DNA of 64,000 bases from Cymodocea nodosa (GCA_036874045.1 CM072342.1:4610501-4674500), one strand, 5' to 3'. Shown: positions 1-12,500, numbered from the stretch's first letter. Program-made: numbers and translations. Notes: generated from the letters alone by a model not told the origin.

Positions 1-779
1 TAGATTGATAATTCTCTGGAAGCTTCAACTGTAGAGCAAAAGAAGAGACAGTTCTATTTGGATTATTTAGTGGAACATCACTGCCTAACCCATGATCCTG
101 TAGGTTTTATTCACAATATTAAAAAATTAATACAGAAAGAAAGTTGGCTAATGGGATAAGCAAATTATTTTTCCTACAAAATAGTTGACTTATGTATTAG
201 CAAATTATCATAGAAGATGCACACCCACCACCAAATACTCAATCCCATGAAAATTTCATGATTAAGCATGTTTAAGCAGAAGTAGTATTAAGATGGGTGA
301 CCTCTTAAGAAGTTTCCATGTTGTTTTCCTAAATAAATAAATAAATAAAATTATCATGGAAGATCACTACCAGAAAAAAGAAAAATAATTGACCGTATAT
401 TTTCTTTTATGCTATAAGAATGTGATCTACTGCATTATTATTGTACATTATTAGAAAAGAATATACCTTCTTTCCATAAGGCCATAAACTGGAGGACTTT
501 ATCAAGGCAAGTTATGCGAAAGGAAATGGGTCTTCTTTACATGAAATCTGAACTGGAAATAAATTTGAGGATGTCAACTAGTGAAAAAGTATTGGATATA
601 TTGGAAGATGTTTGGTGTTAGATTACTTAGATAGAGAAGATATGCAGTTTTTGAGCGGAAACTTGGTCTATAATAGCATGCATTGGGCATGCATCAATCA
701 GATGCTCAGAAATATGAATTTGGAATGAAACGGAGAATGGAGATGGGTCATTATATTATTTACAAGATAGTCAATTTTG

Positions 780-1475
780 GTGAATGGCACCCTACCGGGT
801 TCTTTCCTCTTTAGACAAAGGGAGCCATCGATCACCTTTTCATAACTACCAAAGAAGATTTGATTCAGTTATGTTTGATTTCTAAAAGTTACAGAAAGAT
901 TCAGGTTTTCCGTCCAGAGAAACATTAAAAGTGTTACTTTAATACATAGATGACATCATAAGAGGCTGACATTGTCATAACTACTTTGAGGCTTTTCAGA
1001 TTTATTTCAGAACTGAGAATTAAAATGGCTAAATCGACAATTACAGACATATGTTGGGATGAATAATGTGTTTAAATGACAGAAAATCTGATGGGCAGTA
1101 AGGTAGGCTCCTTTATATTCACTTATCTTCGACTTCCTTTGGGACCAAGTGCACCTATAAGCAGGCCATAGGGACAGTTATTGATGGTTTTAAGAAAATA
1201 TTATCGGGTTGAACAAGCCCAGGTGTAATGGTAAAGTCACTCCATTGTCACCTAAAGACTGCAAATCGTAGGAAACAATCTCTTTATTTATGAAGGTAAG
1301 ACTGCATACAATGGAATCCTCTCCATATCCCAGTAACCTCATTGATGGAAGCCTCATGCACTGAGTTTTTCTTTTAATAACAGACTTGTCTTTGGGTGGT
1401 AAAGTAATATTGTTGAAAACCGCACTTTCACATCTACCCATTTTTTCGATCCAACTAAATTTTTGCCTAGTATTT
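780..1475 (+). mobile_element. Decayed L1-like LINE reverse transcriptase fragment
   Basis: Plus-strand translation in broken frames gives recognisable pieces of a plant non-LTR reverse transcriptase. They are a piece ending in 'FISELRIKMAKST' (about 985-1040), 'GSKVGSFIFTYLRLPLG' (about 1094-1143), which matches the LINE 'GCKVGxxPxxYLGLPLG' box, and 'LSLGGKVILLKTALSHLPIF' (about 1388-1447), which matches the 'LSxGGRxxLIKSVLxxxPxY' box. Stops and frame changes separate the pieces, so the copy is dead. Sequence from 1 to 780 has weaker LINE-like character and I cannot assign it firmly. An oppositely oriented RTE fragment follows immediately, so this is one patch in a nested repeat mosaic. Confidence 0.7.
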
Positions 1476-1499
1476 CAACCATTTCTAAATATAATTTAA

Positions 1500-2080
1500 T
1501 GCTTCCCTCTTTTCTTAAAATAAGTGTTTGATATCAAAAGGTTGCAAGGTACAATAAAGTTTAAAATTGAATTTCCTTCTTCATTTTTATTACCAAAACA
1601 AAATCCCACATAGTTTCTTTCATATCCTCTACTTTCTTTACCACATTACCATTTAAATCCCCTCCAACAAAGAGATTTTCATTAGTAGGTACACCATGAA
1701 TTAAACCATCCAACTCTTCTCAAAATTTTTGTTTAGTAGTTTATCTTGAAGCTACTTGTAGAGCATTTACACTAATTATATTAACCATCTCATTTCCTAT
1801 TACAATTATCTTTTAAACATTTATCAACTAATTTCAATTTCATTCCTATGCTTATCTTTTCTTGTACAACATAAGCTAAAACTACCATCCTTAATTAACC
1901 TAAATTTTTCTTCTACCCATTTAGTTTCTTACAAGCATAATATGCTAATTTTCCTTCTTATCAATATACTCACTAATTTCAAACTTTTATTAATCAAGGT
2001 TCTGATATCGCAAGCTGCTATCTTAACTTTTGTGTTTTAGACTAACTTCTTTGCCTACATCTATTCATTAGGATGAAAGA
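1500..2080 (-). mobile_element. Decayed RTE-type LINE endonuclease fragment
   Basis: The minus strand reads, with frame breaks, as the apurinic endonuclease domain of plant RTE retrotransposons. Pieces in order are 'GFCFGNKNEEGNSILNF' (the family's GGFGFGxRNxEGxxLLDF box), 'LFVGGDLNG' (the GGDFNGH metal-binding box with Asp and Asn retained), 'EELDGLIHGVP', and an upstream stretch resembling 'VNVISAYAPQVG'. The reverse transcriptase part is absent here. The copy lies within the presumed intron of the 2OG-oxygenase-like gene. Confidence 0.65.
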
Positions 2081-2274
2081 ACTTTTTCTTATTTTTATCT
2101 ATATCTGGATATCAATATATAGCCCCTAGTTTAAGAGCATTACAACTAGGATGTGCAATATTTTTTTATTTTCTTTTCATTGTATGCGAGGTTCAAAACA
2201 ATGTATTGTTAAGAGAGTTATTCTCCAATGAATCATTTTTAAGATTTATGTTCATAAAAAATTAATGAGCTTTT

Positions 2275-2865
2275 ACAATTGGATATGTACTTAACACTAA
2301 CCCACTTCTTCTATCTAGGCTTGAAACCAACTAAAAGTGAATATTCATTCAACAAAATACAAATTGATCAATTGCTATTGCACTCATTTATGTGGGTGAT
2401 TTATTGATCTTTAAAGATAATTCTCATGACATTGTTAGGATCAAAAATATCCTTGACTAAAATTTCAAACTTGAGGACTTGGGACTTCTAAAATACCTTT
2501 TTGGATTAGAGGTTGCAAAGTCTAATAGCAAAATCTTTCTTTCAAAAAAAAAAACACACATTGGATTTACTTCAGGAAATAAAGTTTGGGAGAAAAAACT
2601 AGTCAAAACTCCCATGGAACCAAATGCATTGTAGCACTTAAGCCAATACATGAAATACCCAACAAAAAGTCGTTATCAAGCTACAATTACATTACTTAAA
2701 CATGGCTCCATCACAAGGTTTACTCTTCCATGTTGACAACAACATAAATTTGAATGCTTTTTGTGATTCCAACTGGGCAGGATGCTTCATTACACGATGA
2801 TCAGTCATTGGTTTGTGTTTTAACTGAGAAGTAATCCATTGTGTGTTAGTATTTGAAAAAGCTTT
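2275..2865 (+). mobile_element. Ty1-copia reverse transcriptase fragment
   Basis: Across frame breaks the plus strand encodes the second half of a copia reverse transcriptase. The pieces are 'YVGDLLIFKDNSHDIVRI' (the YVDDLLITG box, degraded), 'NFKLEDLGLLKYLFGLEVAK' (the FxxKDLGxLKYFLGLEVA box), 'KIFLSKKK', and then 'DWAGC' near 2775, which is the RNase H-side 'DADWAGC' motif. Several stops interrupt it and no LTR is visible on either side. Confidence 0.7.
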
Positions 2866-3284
2866 TTTAAATCAGCTTATTTAAAATATAAACTGAATAT
2901 GAATAAGCATTTCCAAACACCACAGGTTATGTAACTTATAGAAGTAAATAAATACTTAGCAATTCATTTTAAACTTATTCAATAAGTTGTTCTCAAGCAG
3001 CTTATTCAAATGAACTACATTTTTGAATAAGCGATTCTTTAATAAGCAATTTCAAATAGGTCTTTGTCATTCGTTGAAACTGAAATAGAGAAACGGCAAT
3101 GGCCACATGTGTGATACATTGGACATCAAATTTTCTTGAAGATTTCCAAGTTAAACAGAATGGGATTTTGAATCTGTTTTGTGACAATGAATCTGCCATT
3201 CATACTACTACTACTACTACCGCTGGGTAAAGAGACAGATCGAGCAAGGAAGAAAGGCGATATATTTATATATACAGTATGTAC

Positions 3285-3566
3285 CTTGAGTATTGCAGCG
3301 CGACGGTGCTTCGGAAGGAGACCTAGTTTACGGGCGAGGGGAAGAAGAGCCTTCCGTAGCGAAGGGGCGTCTGGAACGCCGGTAATGGAGATGAGCCCCG
3401 GTCCAGATGGCCCTAGGGCTTCCAATATGCTGTCCGAAATGGATTCCAGCCGTTCCTGCTCGTTCCGGCAGCGGCTACATCTCTCCGGTGAAGAGAGCAG
3501 GACGACATCGGAGTGGTGGACCACAAATGGTCGAAGGACGTTACGACCAGCTTCCTCCGCCTCCAT
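3285..3566 (-). CDS. First coding exon of a 2OG-Fe(II) oxygenase-like gene (partial)
   Basis: This is a GC-rich, 94-codon exon on the minus strand. It starts at an ATG (3564-3566), reads MEAEEAGRNVLRPF and runs to a GT donor just below 3285 (CTCAAG|GTACAT). The centre, 'LGPSGPGLISITGVP' followed by 'LRKALLPLARKLGLLP', matches from memory the N-terminal part of a plant 2-oxoglutarate/Fe(II)-dependent oxygenase-like protein, where 'GPGL(I/L)xITGVPxxxxLRxxLLPLARKLALL' is conserved. The iron-binding His-x-Asp...His residues would lie in later exons. None of these appear between 1 and 3284, which holds LINE, RTE and copia fragments. The gene either continues beyond the window start across a TE-filled intron of over 3.2 kb, or has lost its 3' part. 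Family assignment rests on one exon. Confidence 0.6.
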
Positions 3567-5559
3567 GTCTGGTTTTCGGGCGAGGAGACATAGCTGCTGT
3601 AGTCATACATTTATCATGGTCGTTTTCAAAAATACTAAATATGAAAAGTAGATGTGTAAGAAAATGTAAATTTCCCATATTCGTAACCTTTTTTTATTAT
3701 AATGAAATAGATTATTAAATTAGATTAAAAACACAAAACCGAAGTAGAGGCTCAAAAAGTAGTAATAAGATAATTCTAGTCATCCACCGCATTAATCTAT
3801 CTCTTAAAACTAGATCATTCAGATTTAAAGCTTTGACCTGCATTGCTAACAACGTTTAAACTTGAAGAGATGTAGCATGTCGTTCCAAATTAATTACATT
3901 TCATTTAAATTGTTTACTCACATTTAAAAATGATGCTATTCCTATTTTGTCAAATAATCTAAAAAAGGTTGAAACAGGAGTTTTCCAGGAGCTTCTAAGG
4001 CATACAAAATTTTAATTCCTGGAGAGATTAAAGACAAGGTTTAAACAATCATGAAGAAAAAGTAAACTCCTGTTTCTGAGAAACAAAACCCAATAATTAT
4101 TTTGCATATCTGCAATCCATGAAACGATACCAATGATGTAAAATACATTATTTAATATTATCAAATGGTTACAATTCAACTAATTTTAAATAAGTCAACA
4201 GAAAAATAAATAAATAAATAAATAAATGTTCATTCAACCAAACCTAAAAATTGTGACCATCCATCCATGTTATTAAGTCATATATCTTATATTATAAAAT
4301 ATACATTTACAACTTCTCTAATCTACTGTGATTTCAAGGTTTTTCGAAAATTTGAATGAATTTTAAAGTGTGATTCAACTTCATCTTACATGATCTCATA
4401 ATTTCATGAATTCATTTTTTCTCTTTCAAGATGATTAGCTAAGAGAAATTTGAGAATTGGAGCCAAAGATTTCGAAGAAAACGTTAACGATCAACTCCTG
4501 TGTGGAAATTTATGATACTTCGAACTACCTCTGGAACCCCAACTTTAAAGAAATTTATAAAATTTAACGAAATTATTAAAATACCTACAAGTAACGTACA
4601 TATTACAAATAAAAAATTTGAGACAACAAACGTATAGAGGCAAATTTGTAAAATCACTTCAAAAGAGCCATCTAGCTACTTGACTTAACACCTTCTACTG
4701 TACTTAACACACGTGTGTCTGACATGTCACGATCAACTCCAATAGCTAACGATGAATGGTCAAACGAAGCCGTATCCTTTTCGGAATTGAATTTCACAGA
4801 AAATATAAAACTTATTAATCTGGTCCTTTTTTAAAAAAAATAATCGACAAAAAATTGTTTAGAATTTTTTCTGCATTCATTCATGTGCAAAGAAAATTTC
4901 AAGAAGGAAGAGAACATCACTTTTGGTGAGTAAAATTTATCTTTATTTAAAAGCATGCTACTTGTTACATGAGAGGAAAATGATATAATCATAAAATATA
5001 TGATGTCGAAAATTTAAACTTTGTATGCATATTCAAATTTATGCGAAAATCAAAAAAAATTATATTTTAGTTTATGTGAAAATATTTGTTGTTATATCTA
5101 AAATTTATAATAATTTCAATTTTTATAAAAAAGTTAATAATTACTATAATTTTAATTTTTGAAAAATATTTTATACAAATATCATAATTTATAATTTTTA
5201 TAAAATTTTTAAATAGTAATAATAAGTATTATTATATAAGTTTTTTTTTGCAGAGTTAAAAATAAATTACCATAAAAATATGAGTAACTCACAACTAGAG
5301 ATAAAAAAAAAATACAATAAAGTTAGACAAGAGATCGAATAGGTCAGTTAGATCGACGGATAGAGTTCATACAATTTACAAGTTTAACATAACAAGAAAA
5401 TCTCAAAAACAAAAAAAAGAGTAGAGAGGAGAAGTTTTGAACCTTATTCATGGAGGGATTATAATGTAACTTTAATATAATAATTTAAATCTTTTTATAT
5501 AAGTTGTGGATAGAAATTCTTCTTTATTTGCACATAATTATAATAATTTACGTAAAAAT
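3567..5559. other. AT-rich intergenic spacer
   Basis: This is the upstream flank of the 2OG-oxygenase-like exon. It is mostly AT-rich with no ORF of family-like composition. It contains a short ATAAATA tetranucleotide run (about 4204-4228) and a 12-bp palindrome around a CACGTG core (core at 4710-4715). No gene is recognised. Confidence 0.5.
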
Positions 5560-6560
5560 TACGACGAGAAGACTTCTTTATTTCTTCTCGCCGCATTCCC
5601 GAGACGCGCACGGTAACAGAAGAAGAATACATCGTCGAGAAGGAAAGGGAAAGGGGCCACACATGGGATGAGATTTTTCGGCACTTTCGTTTGCTTCCTT
5701 CCGACAACCACCGGTGACTGATCGCCACAAGCAATGGTAAGACCACGCCGTTGATCAACCTTCACGGGAGCGGATAAGCCTGTCAACGATGGGTAGGAAC
5801 ATCGAACACCTCTACCGTTTGTTTTTTAGTCTTTGCTTTGGTTCCTAGCCATGAAAGAAAGAAATATTATACATGATGCAGCGGCTCTTTCACATCTTCG
5901 TCCTCTTTTGTTCGTCTTATTTATCACTCTTTCCTCAAAACTCCATCGGTAATCTGAGCGCCGGACTCCGTCGTCCTAATGCCGATTCGATATTGTCAGC
6001 TGTGATGGCATATTTTGAATTAAGCTTTCACATGTTATCGAAGCAGATTCGCACAAATCTGGACATAATTTTAGGTTGGAGTTTCTCCATGACCCCAATT
6101 AACCGAAGGTTTGCAGCAGTAGCTCCTCTACGTCATTGGGTCATCGCATATTTAGATTCCTTGTTATTGTTGGGTTGTTCAGATGATCAGAACTCCATGG
6201 GATGGGAAGGGCCGATGTCTTTCATCAAATCCATCGAAAAAAAAAAGACAAGACAAATCATTGAAGCTTGCTGTTCTTCCCCTCCATTAAGTGCCACCTG
6301 TCGTCTTCATGGCATGGCCCATCTCACACTTGTCCAAGGTCTATCATTTAAAGCAAACGGTTGGATCTTTCTCTCTGCTTTTTGTTTTTTAATTCACAGG
6401 AACCTTGAAAAATAATACAGTAACTCACACACACTCCAACAAATTCTCTCACTGTTGATAAATACCAGGAACAGAGCCGGCCATATTCCGTAGAAGCATG
6501 CGCCTCTTTGTTCCTCCACTTTCCTGTGGAAATTCTTCCTGGTTCTCTACCATGTTCATA
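5560..6560. other. GC-richer island, possible gene relic or unannotated 5' region
   Basis: This island is distinctly less AT-rich than its flanks. It contains a plus-strand open frame of 180 codons (5873-6415) and a minus-strand one of about 75 codons (5559-5786). Neither translation resembles a family I know, and both are of unremarkable composition. On the plus strand an ATG at about 5733 is followed directly by GTAAG, which would suit a first exon ending after its start codon. A TTGTTCAG acceptor-like site lies near 6181, but I could not chain a convincing protein. Confidence 0.25.
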
Positions 6561-6570
6561 CAATTTAACC

Positions 6571-7340
6571 ATATTTGGGTTTATAAGTGACAGATTATAT
6601 AGACATAGAATGGTGTACCACTGATCTTTTTTATGACAATACTGACAGTAAATTTAAATTCAGAATCTTCTTTCCTTCACGGGTATTATTATACACTAGT
6701 TTCAAGATGTTCTTGAATTGGAAAGACCAATTGTTCGGAAAAAGTCCATCCACTCAAGAGCAGCAGTAAGTTTTGTGGGGTGAGGGCTTTCCGCTCATTT
6801 TGATCTGGCTTGGAAATTTGTATCAAACTCTGAAGCTTATTCACATAATCTTTTTGTTATAAGCATCTCTTTACAATCAAGGGATGATTACAACATTGGT
6901 TGTTGTAATTGTTACTTTCGTTAAAGGCACCTTAAGATAAAAAATGATTCAATAAAGCAAAATTTACTGCAAATTTATGAGAAGTTCATGGTCATGAAAT
7001 TTCATTTTTTTACTCTATATATATAATATAATAATGCAAAAGAAGAAAATTTTCTCGACACCACCTTTTATAGTGAATGATTTTTATATAAATGTTATTA
7101 TCTCTGTGTTTTAACTAATAGGAAATTTTTTTTCATAATATAATAATATTATCAGATCAAAGCCAAACAAAAATCCGATAATTACATTAAATACAGAGCA
7201 GAAAAAGCAAGCTCGCTCACCAGTCCCGGGCCCACAAGATCTTACTCTGCCGTCTGCGGCCCAAATCTGTCGAAACGACGCAAGCCGTATATTTTCCACG
7301 GTACGTTTCACTGTTCCCGCAGAACTTTATTCTCATTTCT
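6571..7340. other. AT-rich intergenic spacer upstream of the lipase gene
   Basis: This is an AT-rich spacer with short, unconvincing open frames. Base composition rises in GC from about 7205, marking the approach to the promoter and leader of the lipase gene. Confidence 0.5.
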
Positions 7341-7350
7341 CGTCTCTGGC

Positions 7351-7356
7351 CACGTG
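7351..7356 (+). promoter_or_regulatory. G-box (CACGTG) in the lipase promoter region
   Basis: A palindromic CACGTG core in the context GGCCACGTGTCT lies about 170 bases upstream of the chosen start codon of the lipase-like gene. G-boxes of this type bind plant bZIP and bHLH factors. Whether it is active here is inference. It may even lie within the transcribed leader, because the transcription start is not known. Confidence 0.35.
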
Positions 7357-7523
7357 TCTGATTCTCCCCATTCACCACCAGATATATGCAGCGCCGCGAG
7401 GCAGCAGACCAACGTAGTTTAAAGGCGTGGGGAAACGACCGAACGCATCTCTTTCCACCGATCTTCCCCCCACGCGGAACAAAACAGAGAGCGGAGGAGG
7501 GGAGGACAACCGAGATCACAACG

Positions 7524-10500
7524 ATGGCGGCGGCGATTGAGAGGAAGGCGTTGGTTGTAGGGGTGGAGGAGATGATGACGTCAGGCGCCAGCGGCCGCGT
7601 GCGGTCCTTGATGTCCCCCACCTCTGTCCGCCGGTTGTTCGTCTTTCTCCAGTCGTTCTTCCTCTCGGTTGTGGCCTTTCTCCGACTCAGACGGGGGAAG
7701 AACATCTCATCATTGGCGTCTGTATCGGCATCGTCTCCCAGGAGGACGCATGGCGGCGGCGGGGGATTCAGATTGGGGAGGTGGGATGAGGAGGACACGT
7801 TGAAGAGGAGAAACCTGGCGGTGGGGGTGGAGATGGTGGTGGGTGAGGAAGATGGCACTGTTCCGAGTTGGGAGACTTGGACTTTCGTTGGGTCCGGCAG
7901 GAACTCGCTTTTCTGTAGATCGTGGTCGCCGGCGACAGGGAAGATGAGGTAGGTTTGAGATTTGGTGAGTTTGGAGGCAATAGGAGGAATTGCTGTGTTT
8001 TGGGATTCTCTTTTCCGTTTTCCTTTTTTTATTTTTATTTTTTTATACACGTTATACGTTGAATCCAAGGATAATCTGATGGTTTTTGTATTCCAAGTAT
8101 CATCCTGTGTTTGCGAGATTGGCGTCCATTGCATGTTATACCGTTTCATGTAAAATATATGCTATAAAGTATGATGAAAGTTTGAGAAGTAAAGAATAAG
8201 ATGAAAGATGGTTATAATCTTAAACAATGAGAGATAGTTGTAGTTTGGATAATAAAGGAAGAGATATGGGAAATGTATATCAAAAATGTTGACTAATATA
8301 TATTTATTATTAAACATTAACAAATAATAACAACAATAATCTGAGCCATAATCTCATTATAAGAAGTCAGCCATAAGATATATTTATTATTAAATAACAA
8401 TAGACTGTCAACTTGGTTCTTTCAAGTTGCGTGTTTATGTTGTGTTGGAAGAGTATCTAGCATGGGTTAGAATCTTTCTTTATAATATGCGTACATGCAA
8501 ATTGCATGATATATAATTTGAAAGATGAAAGTGAAGTATAACACATTACAACTTTGAGGGTGAGATGAAAAGTAAGATGAATTTTAAATTTGTACTTTAA
8601 TTAGTGTATTTTTATGTGAGTGAATCAAATAAGTGAATTTTTTCAGTAATTCAATCATTTTTTGGATCATTTAAGATTTTTTATGTTCTAAGTTAAATTG
8701 AAAATTTGACTTCAGCGTTATTTTAACTCATACATTTATTAAAAACAATAAAAATATTGTATAGCTAAATAGTTGGTAATAAAACATTTTTAGTCATATA
8801 TGGTATATTTATTCATTAAATATATCACACCTTACCTATCAAAACACTACTAGATGATATCTATAAAGGCAAAGGTTAGATGGTAAAGTTAAAAATCTTT
8901 TGTGATCTTCTTATATAAATAATATAAAAATTATGAATAATCAAATGAATAACGAGTTAACAAGTCATTTGCTTGTATGACCTATACCTTAACTTGCTAA
9001 GACAATGGGCTAGCAGATAATGGATTGACGTGTGACAGTTGAATAAAAACCATTACCCTAATTTGTTCATAATGGATTAGGTTGGGTGAAGTTAATGGGT
9101 GACACCCGACCCACTTACACCCCTACCTATATTTGTACACACTAAATGAGAATTTCCTAAACTTGGCATAAACAAATATTGTTGGTTTAGAAAATATGAA
9201 GTGCAATAGCTAATATGAATTGTACTGAAAAATATGTACCATTTTTGTGTTGATATGCATTCCAATCTTGACGTGACTCATAGCCCAATTTTGACTGAAC
9301 CTCTATGAACCATACATAATGACTTATTATTCTAAAAAATTAACAATTTTTTGGTACAAAATCATATGTATCCTATTTTCTAGTATATTCTTTTGCATGA
9401 ATACTGAATGGGATATTTTACTCTCAACATGTTTAATGAGTTAATAGATGTGTTATCCATGAATATTAATTATTAGGAAAATTTTCTGATTAATATTGAA
9501 TATTCTGGTGCATGGGTTTCCATTCTGAACCTTCTAACAATTTGCAATCATTCATCCATCAAAGCTGGCTCCTGTATCTGATAGCACAAATCATTTATGT
9601 TCAATTATTAGTGTGGTTTAATTTATATTTTTACTAGTTGTCTACGTCAAAGGTGACATGTTCCATTCAGCCATTAGACATTATCTCTATTTCTGCATTC
9701 ACTCTCAACTTGGTAATTTTGAAATTTGTTGTGTCGTATAGATTGGTTCTTCCCTATTGTTTATATTAATTATGTATGTGTACCTAATCTCCCTTTTTCC
9801 AATTCATTGTAGGGGTATATTGGTTGTCATACATGGACTTAATGAGCACAGGTTAATAATCACTGTTTTCTTTCTCAATTTCTGTACAAACATGCATGGT
9901 TCTTTTTGCAACCACTTGACAATTCTGTTCCATGTTTTTCAGTGGAAGATATGCTCATTTTGCAATGCAACTTACCTCTTCAAACTTTGGTGTATATGCC
10001 ATGGATTGGATGGGTATGTTTCAGTTTTCTGTAATTTTCCTGTGTTTGTATTCCTAGTGTAATCCCATGTAATTCCTGAAGTTTTCTTAACTTTTGGAGG
10101 CGGATTTTTGTTTCTGTGAAATTCAGATTGATAGAAAATTGATAATATTCATGGAGGATATTCCCCAGTTTTACTAGTCTAATATATCCTTTTTCCTGAA
10201 TGAAAATTTAAAATATAGATTCCACTTCAACTCTTGGATTCAAATGTCACTTCATATAATTGATCATATGTCGTAAGAATCAAATAGACTGGTGCAATGA
10301 AACAAAAATCTCTCAAATTTTTTAATAGGTCATGGTGGTAGCGACGGATTGCATGGCTATGTACAATCCCTCGATCATGTCATTGCTGACACTGTAAGTT
10401 TGGCAGTGTACTCATGCTTTCTCAATATATTATTTTTTCTGATTGTCTTCCAACAACTTTTCCATAAATGAAATTATGATTTTTTCTATTGAGGTTCTTC

Positions 10501-11388
10501 TATTAAATATTTCAAGGGTGCATTTCTGGATAAAATAAAATCAGAAAATCCTGGAGTTCCTTGTTTTCTTTTTGGTCATTCAACTGGTGGAGCTGTGGTT
10601 TTGAAGGTAAATTCCATCTCTTGGGTCATGTTTTATTCTCTATACCTATATGTCTCCAATTTTATGGTATTTATTTTTACAGGCAGCTTCATATCCCTAT
10701 ATTCGAGCCATGGTCGAAGGTATCATATTGACTTCACCAGCTTTGCGTGTGAAACCTGCTCATCCAATAGTTGGGGTAAGTGTTTACTGCCACGGCACAA
10801 TCTGTAAACGTTCTTTGTGTTTTGAGTGATGGCTTAAGATGCTGGGATGCCCCCCAACCGTTTTTACGAGACTAATTACTAATACCTTCTTCATAGGGAT
10901 ATACTGAAATCAATTTTTTGTTGGAAGTATAAAATAAAATCAAAACTAACACTCTTCCCCCCCTTTTGCAGGCTGTTGCTCCAATATTTTCAATCCTCTT
11001 TCCTAGATTACAAATCAAAGGTGCAAATAAAAGGGGTATCCCGGTCTCTAGGGACCCTGCTGCCATGCTGGCCAAATACTCCGACCCTTTGGTCTACACT
11101 GGGCCCATAAGGGTCCGAACGGGGCACGAGATCCTCCGTCTTTCATCACATTTGATGCAGAATATCAGATCAGTCACTGTCCCCTTCCTTGTTCTACATG
11201 GTACCGCTGACAGGGTTACCGATCCATTGGCCTCCCAGGATTTATATAACGAGGCGGAGTCGACATACAAAGATATCAAACTCTACCAGGGTTTCTTGCA
11301 TGACCTCCTCTTTGAGCCAGAACGTGATGAGATCTATGCTGATATAATTGGCTGGATGGAGAGGAAACTTCTGTGTCAGTGTTCATGA
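7524..11388 (+). CDS. Monoacylglycerol lipase-like alpha/beta hydrolase, 7 exons, 399 aa
   Basis: This is a serine hydrolase of the plant monoacylglycerol lipase (MAGL / caffeoylshikimate esterase-like) family, expected to cleave monoacylglycerols or related esters. Coding exons are 7524-7948, 9813-9851, 9943-10013, 10329-10393, 10517-10606, 10683-10775 and 10972-11388, all with GT-AG borders, summing to exactly 400 codons with the stop. The N-terminus is basic with a hydrophobic stretch (around 'LFVFLQSFFLSVVAFL'). Then come 'ILVVIHGLNEHSGRYA' (oxyanion region) and 'GHSTGG' with nucleophile Ser222. Asp341 in 'GTADRVTDP' and His371 in 'GFLHDLLFEPE' complete a full triad. The start at 7524 (ACGATGG) is preferred; an upstream in-frame ATG at 7386 would add 46 residues. 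Intron 1 (1.86 kb) carries repeat debris. An AATAAA lies at 11565. Substrate cannot be told from sequence. Confidence 0.9.
8315..8400 (-). repeat. Short RTE-type 3' end remnant in lipase intron 1
   Basis: The plus strand here, 'CATAATCTCATTATAAGAAG' followed by a 'TCAGCCATAAGATAT' stretch, matches closely the segment at about 16285-16325 ('CATAATCTCATTATGTGAAG', then 'TCGGCCACATAA'). That second segment adjoins a minus-strand RTE reverse transcriptase fragment. Both look like the complement of the same RTE 3' terminal region, so this is a short, 5'-truncated insertion in minus orientation. Confidence 0.45.
8880..9130. repeat. Possible hAT-like MITE remnant in lipase intron 1
   Basis: The segment ends in 'ACCCGACCCACTTACACCCC', the form that the ends of many plant hAT-type non-autonomous elements take (TAGGGGTG...GGGTCGGGT in complement). 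The interior contains GTTAA/TTAAC-rich stretches. I could not place a matching opposite end or a target-site duplication, so the limits are approximate. Confidence 0.3.
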
Positions 11389-11564
11389 TGAACCACCTTT
11401 ACAGGTTCTTCTCACATGCATGTCTGCCATGCCCAAGATGGTGCAGAGAGCATGTTGTGTGTCAGCGTATTCCATTTCAATTTACCTTCATTGTGTCGTA
11501 ATATTTTCCCACGTCTTAAAATAGTATGAATTCTATTGCAGTGCAATGCGGATTCCCACCTTAC

Positions 11565-11570
11565 AATAAA
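11565..11570 (+). terminator. Likely polyadenylation signal of the lipase-like gene
   Basis: An AATAAA hexamer lies 177 bases after the lipase stop codon, in a T-rich 3' context. The distance suits a plant 3' UTR. Confidence 0.45.
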
Positions 11571-11589
11571 ATTCCTTCATTTTTCTGTG

Positions 11590-12500
11590 TTTGATAGCCC
11601 TACTCGATTTCTTCCACCTCAACGATGTTATTACTTTATATACTGCAGTATCAATCAATAGATGCACAGGTTAGTACTCAAACTTAAGTGGCAACAGATT
11701 TTTCAAGCCCAGAGAACTTGAAATGAATCAGATGACTCTGAATTTTCAGAAGAGATGAGAAGCGTGTATGATGGAGATGAATATTCTGTCGTTTCTTGTG
11801 CAAGCAGAGCATCCTTTGCTTGTTTCTAACAATCTTTGGGTGGCATTGCAAGTTTGTAGGCAAGTCATAATCCTGTCACCTGTTATGAATCATATAAACT
11901 TCTAAATATTCTTATCTAAGTAAGTCCTCGATTAAAATAAATAAATTTAAATTGTTTTAAACAGTTGCTAAGTCATTTTAGATCACACGTCAGTATGTAC
12001 CACGGTGGTGAATTGAAATTCTCACCACCCAAAGCCGTCAAAATTATTCACAAATCCGCTTGACCTACAAAGAATCCACTCGACATTAATTTACACGTCC
12101 CAGAAATGTCGAGTATAGGATACTTTTATTTTATCATGGAATGGTAGAAATAATTTTATTTTAAAAAATAAATTTGTAAAAATGGACCAGATGTTATAAA
12201 ACTGCTAATTTTTAACTTTGCTCTACTGTTTTACCATATTAATAAAATCTCTGGCATTTTTCTTTTCTTTTTTTTAAAAGATTTTTTTGGGGGCGCCGAT
12301 TTGAACTCGATACTTCAGCAATTTTGCCGGTTCCTTGTGCCTCTTCCTCCTCCTCCCCCTCGGTCCGCCTAGGTTTTCCAGTTCCTTGCAGGAGAAGAGA
12401 GACAATCCACTTCGCCTTTCCGTAGGCGAGTTCTTGTACGGCATTATACCAATCGATTGTCGGCCGAGGTGAGTGGTCGTTCCCTCGACGGCAGCCGCCT
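11590..12500. other. Intergenic spacer
   Basis: I see no gene in this stretch. It is AT-rich to about 12280 and then turns GC-rich towards the putative orphan exon. Confidence 0.5.

Noticed and set aside
5873-6415. 180-codon plus-strand ORF as a protein-coding gene
   Set aside because: It has no recognisable motif or family resemblance and no supporting splice or leader evidence beyond its length. I kept it only as part of an unexplained island.
7217-8149. 310-codon minus-strand ORF opposite the lipase first exon
   Set aside because: It is the antisense shadow of the GC-rich first exon. The plus strand gives a spliced protein with a complete catalytic triad, while the minus translation is low-complexity.
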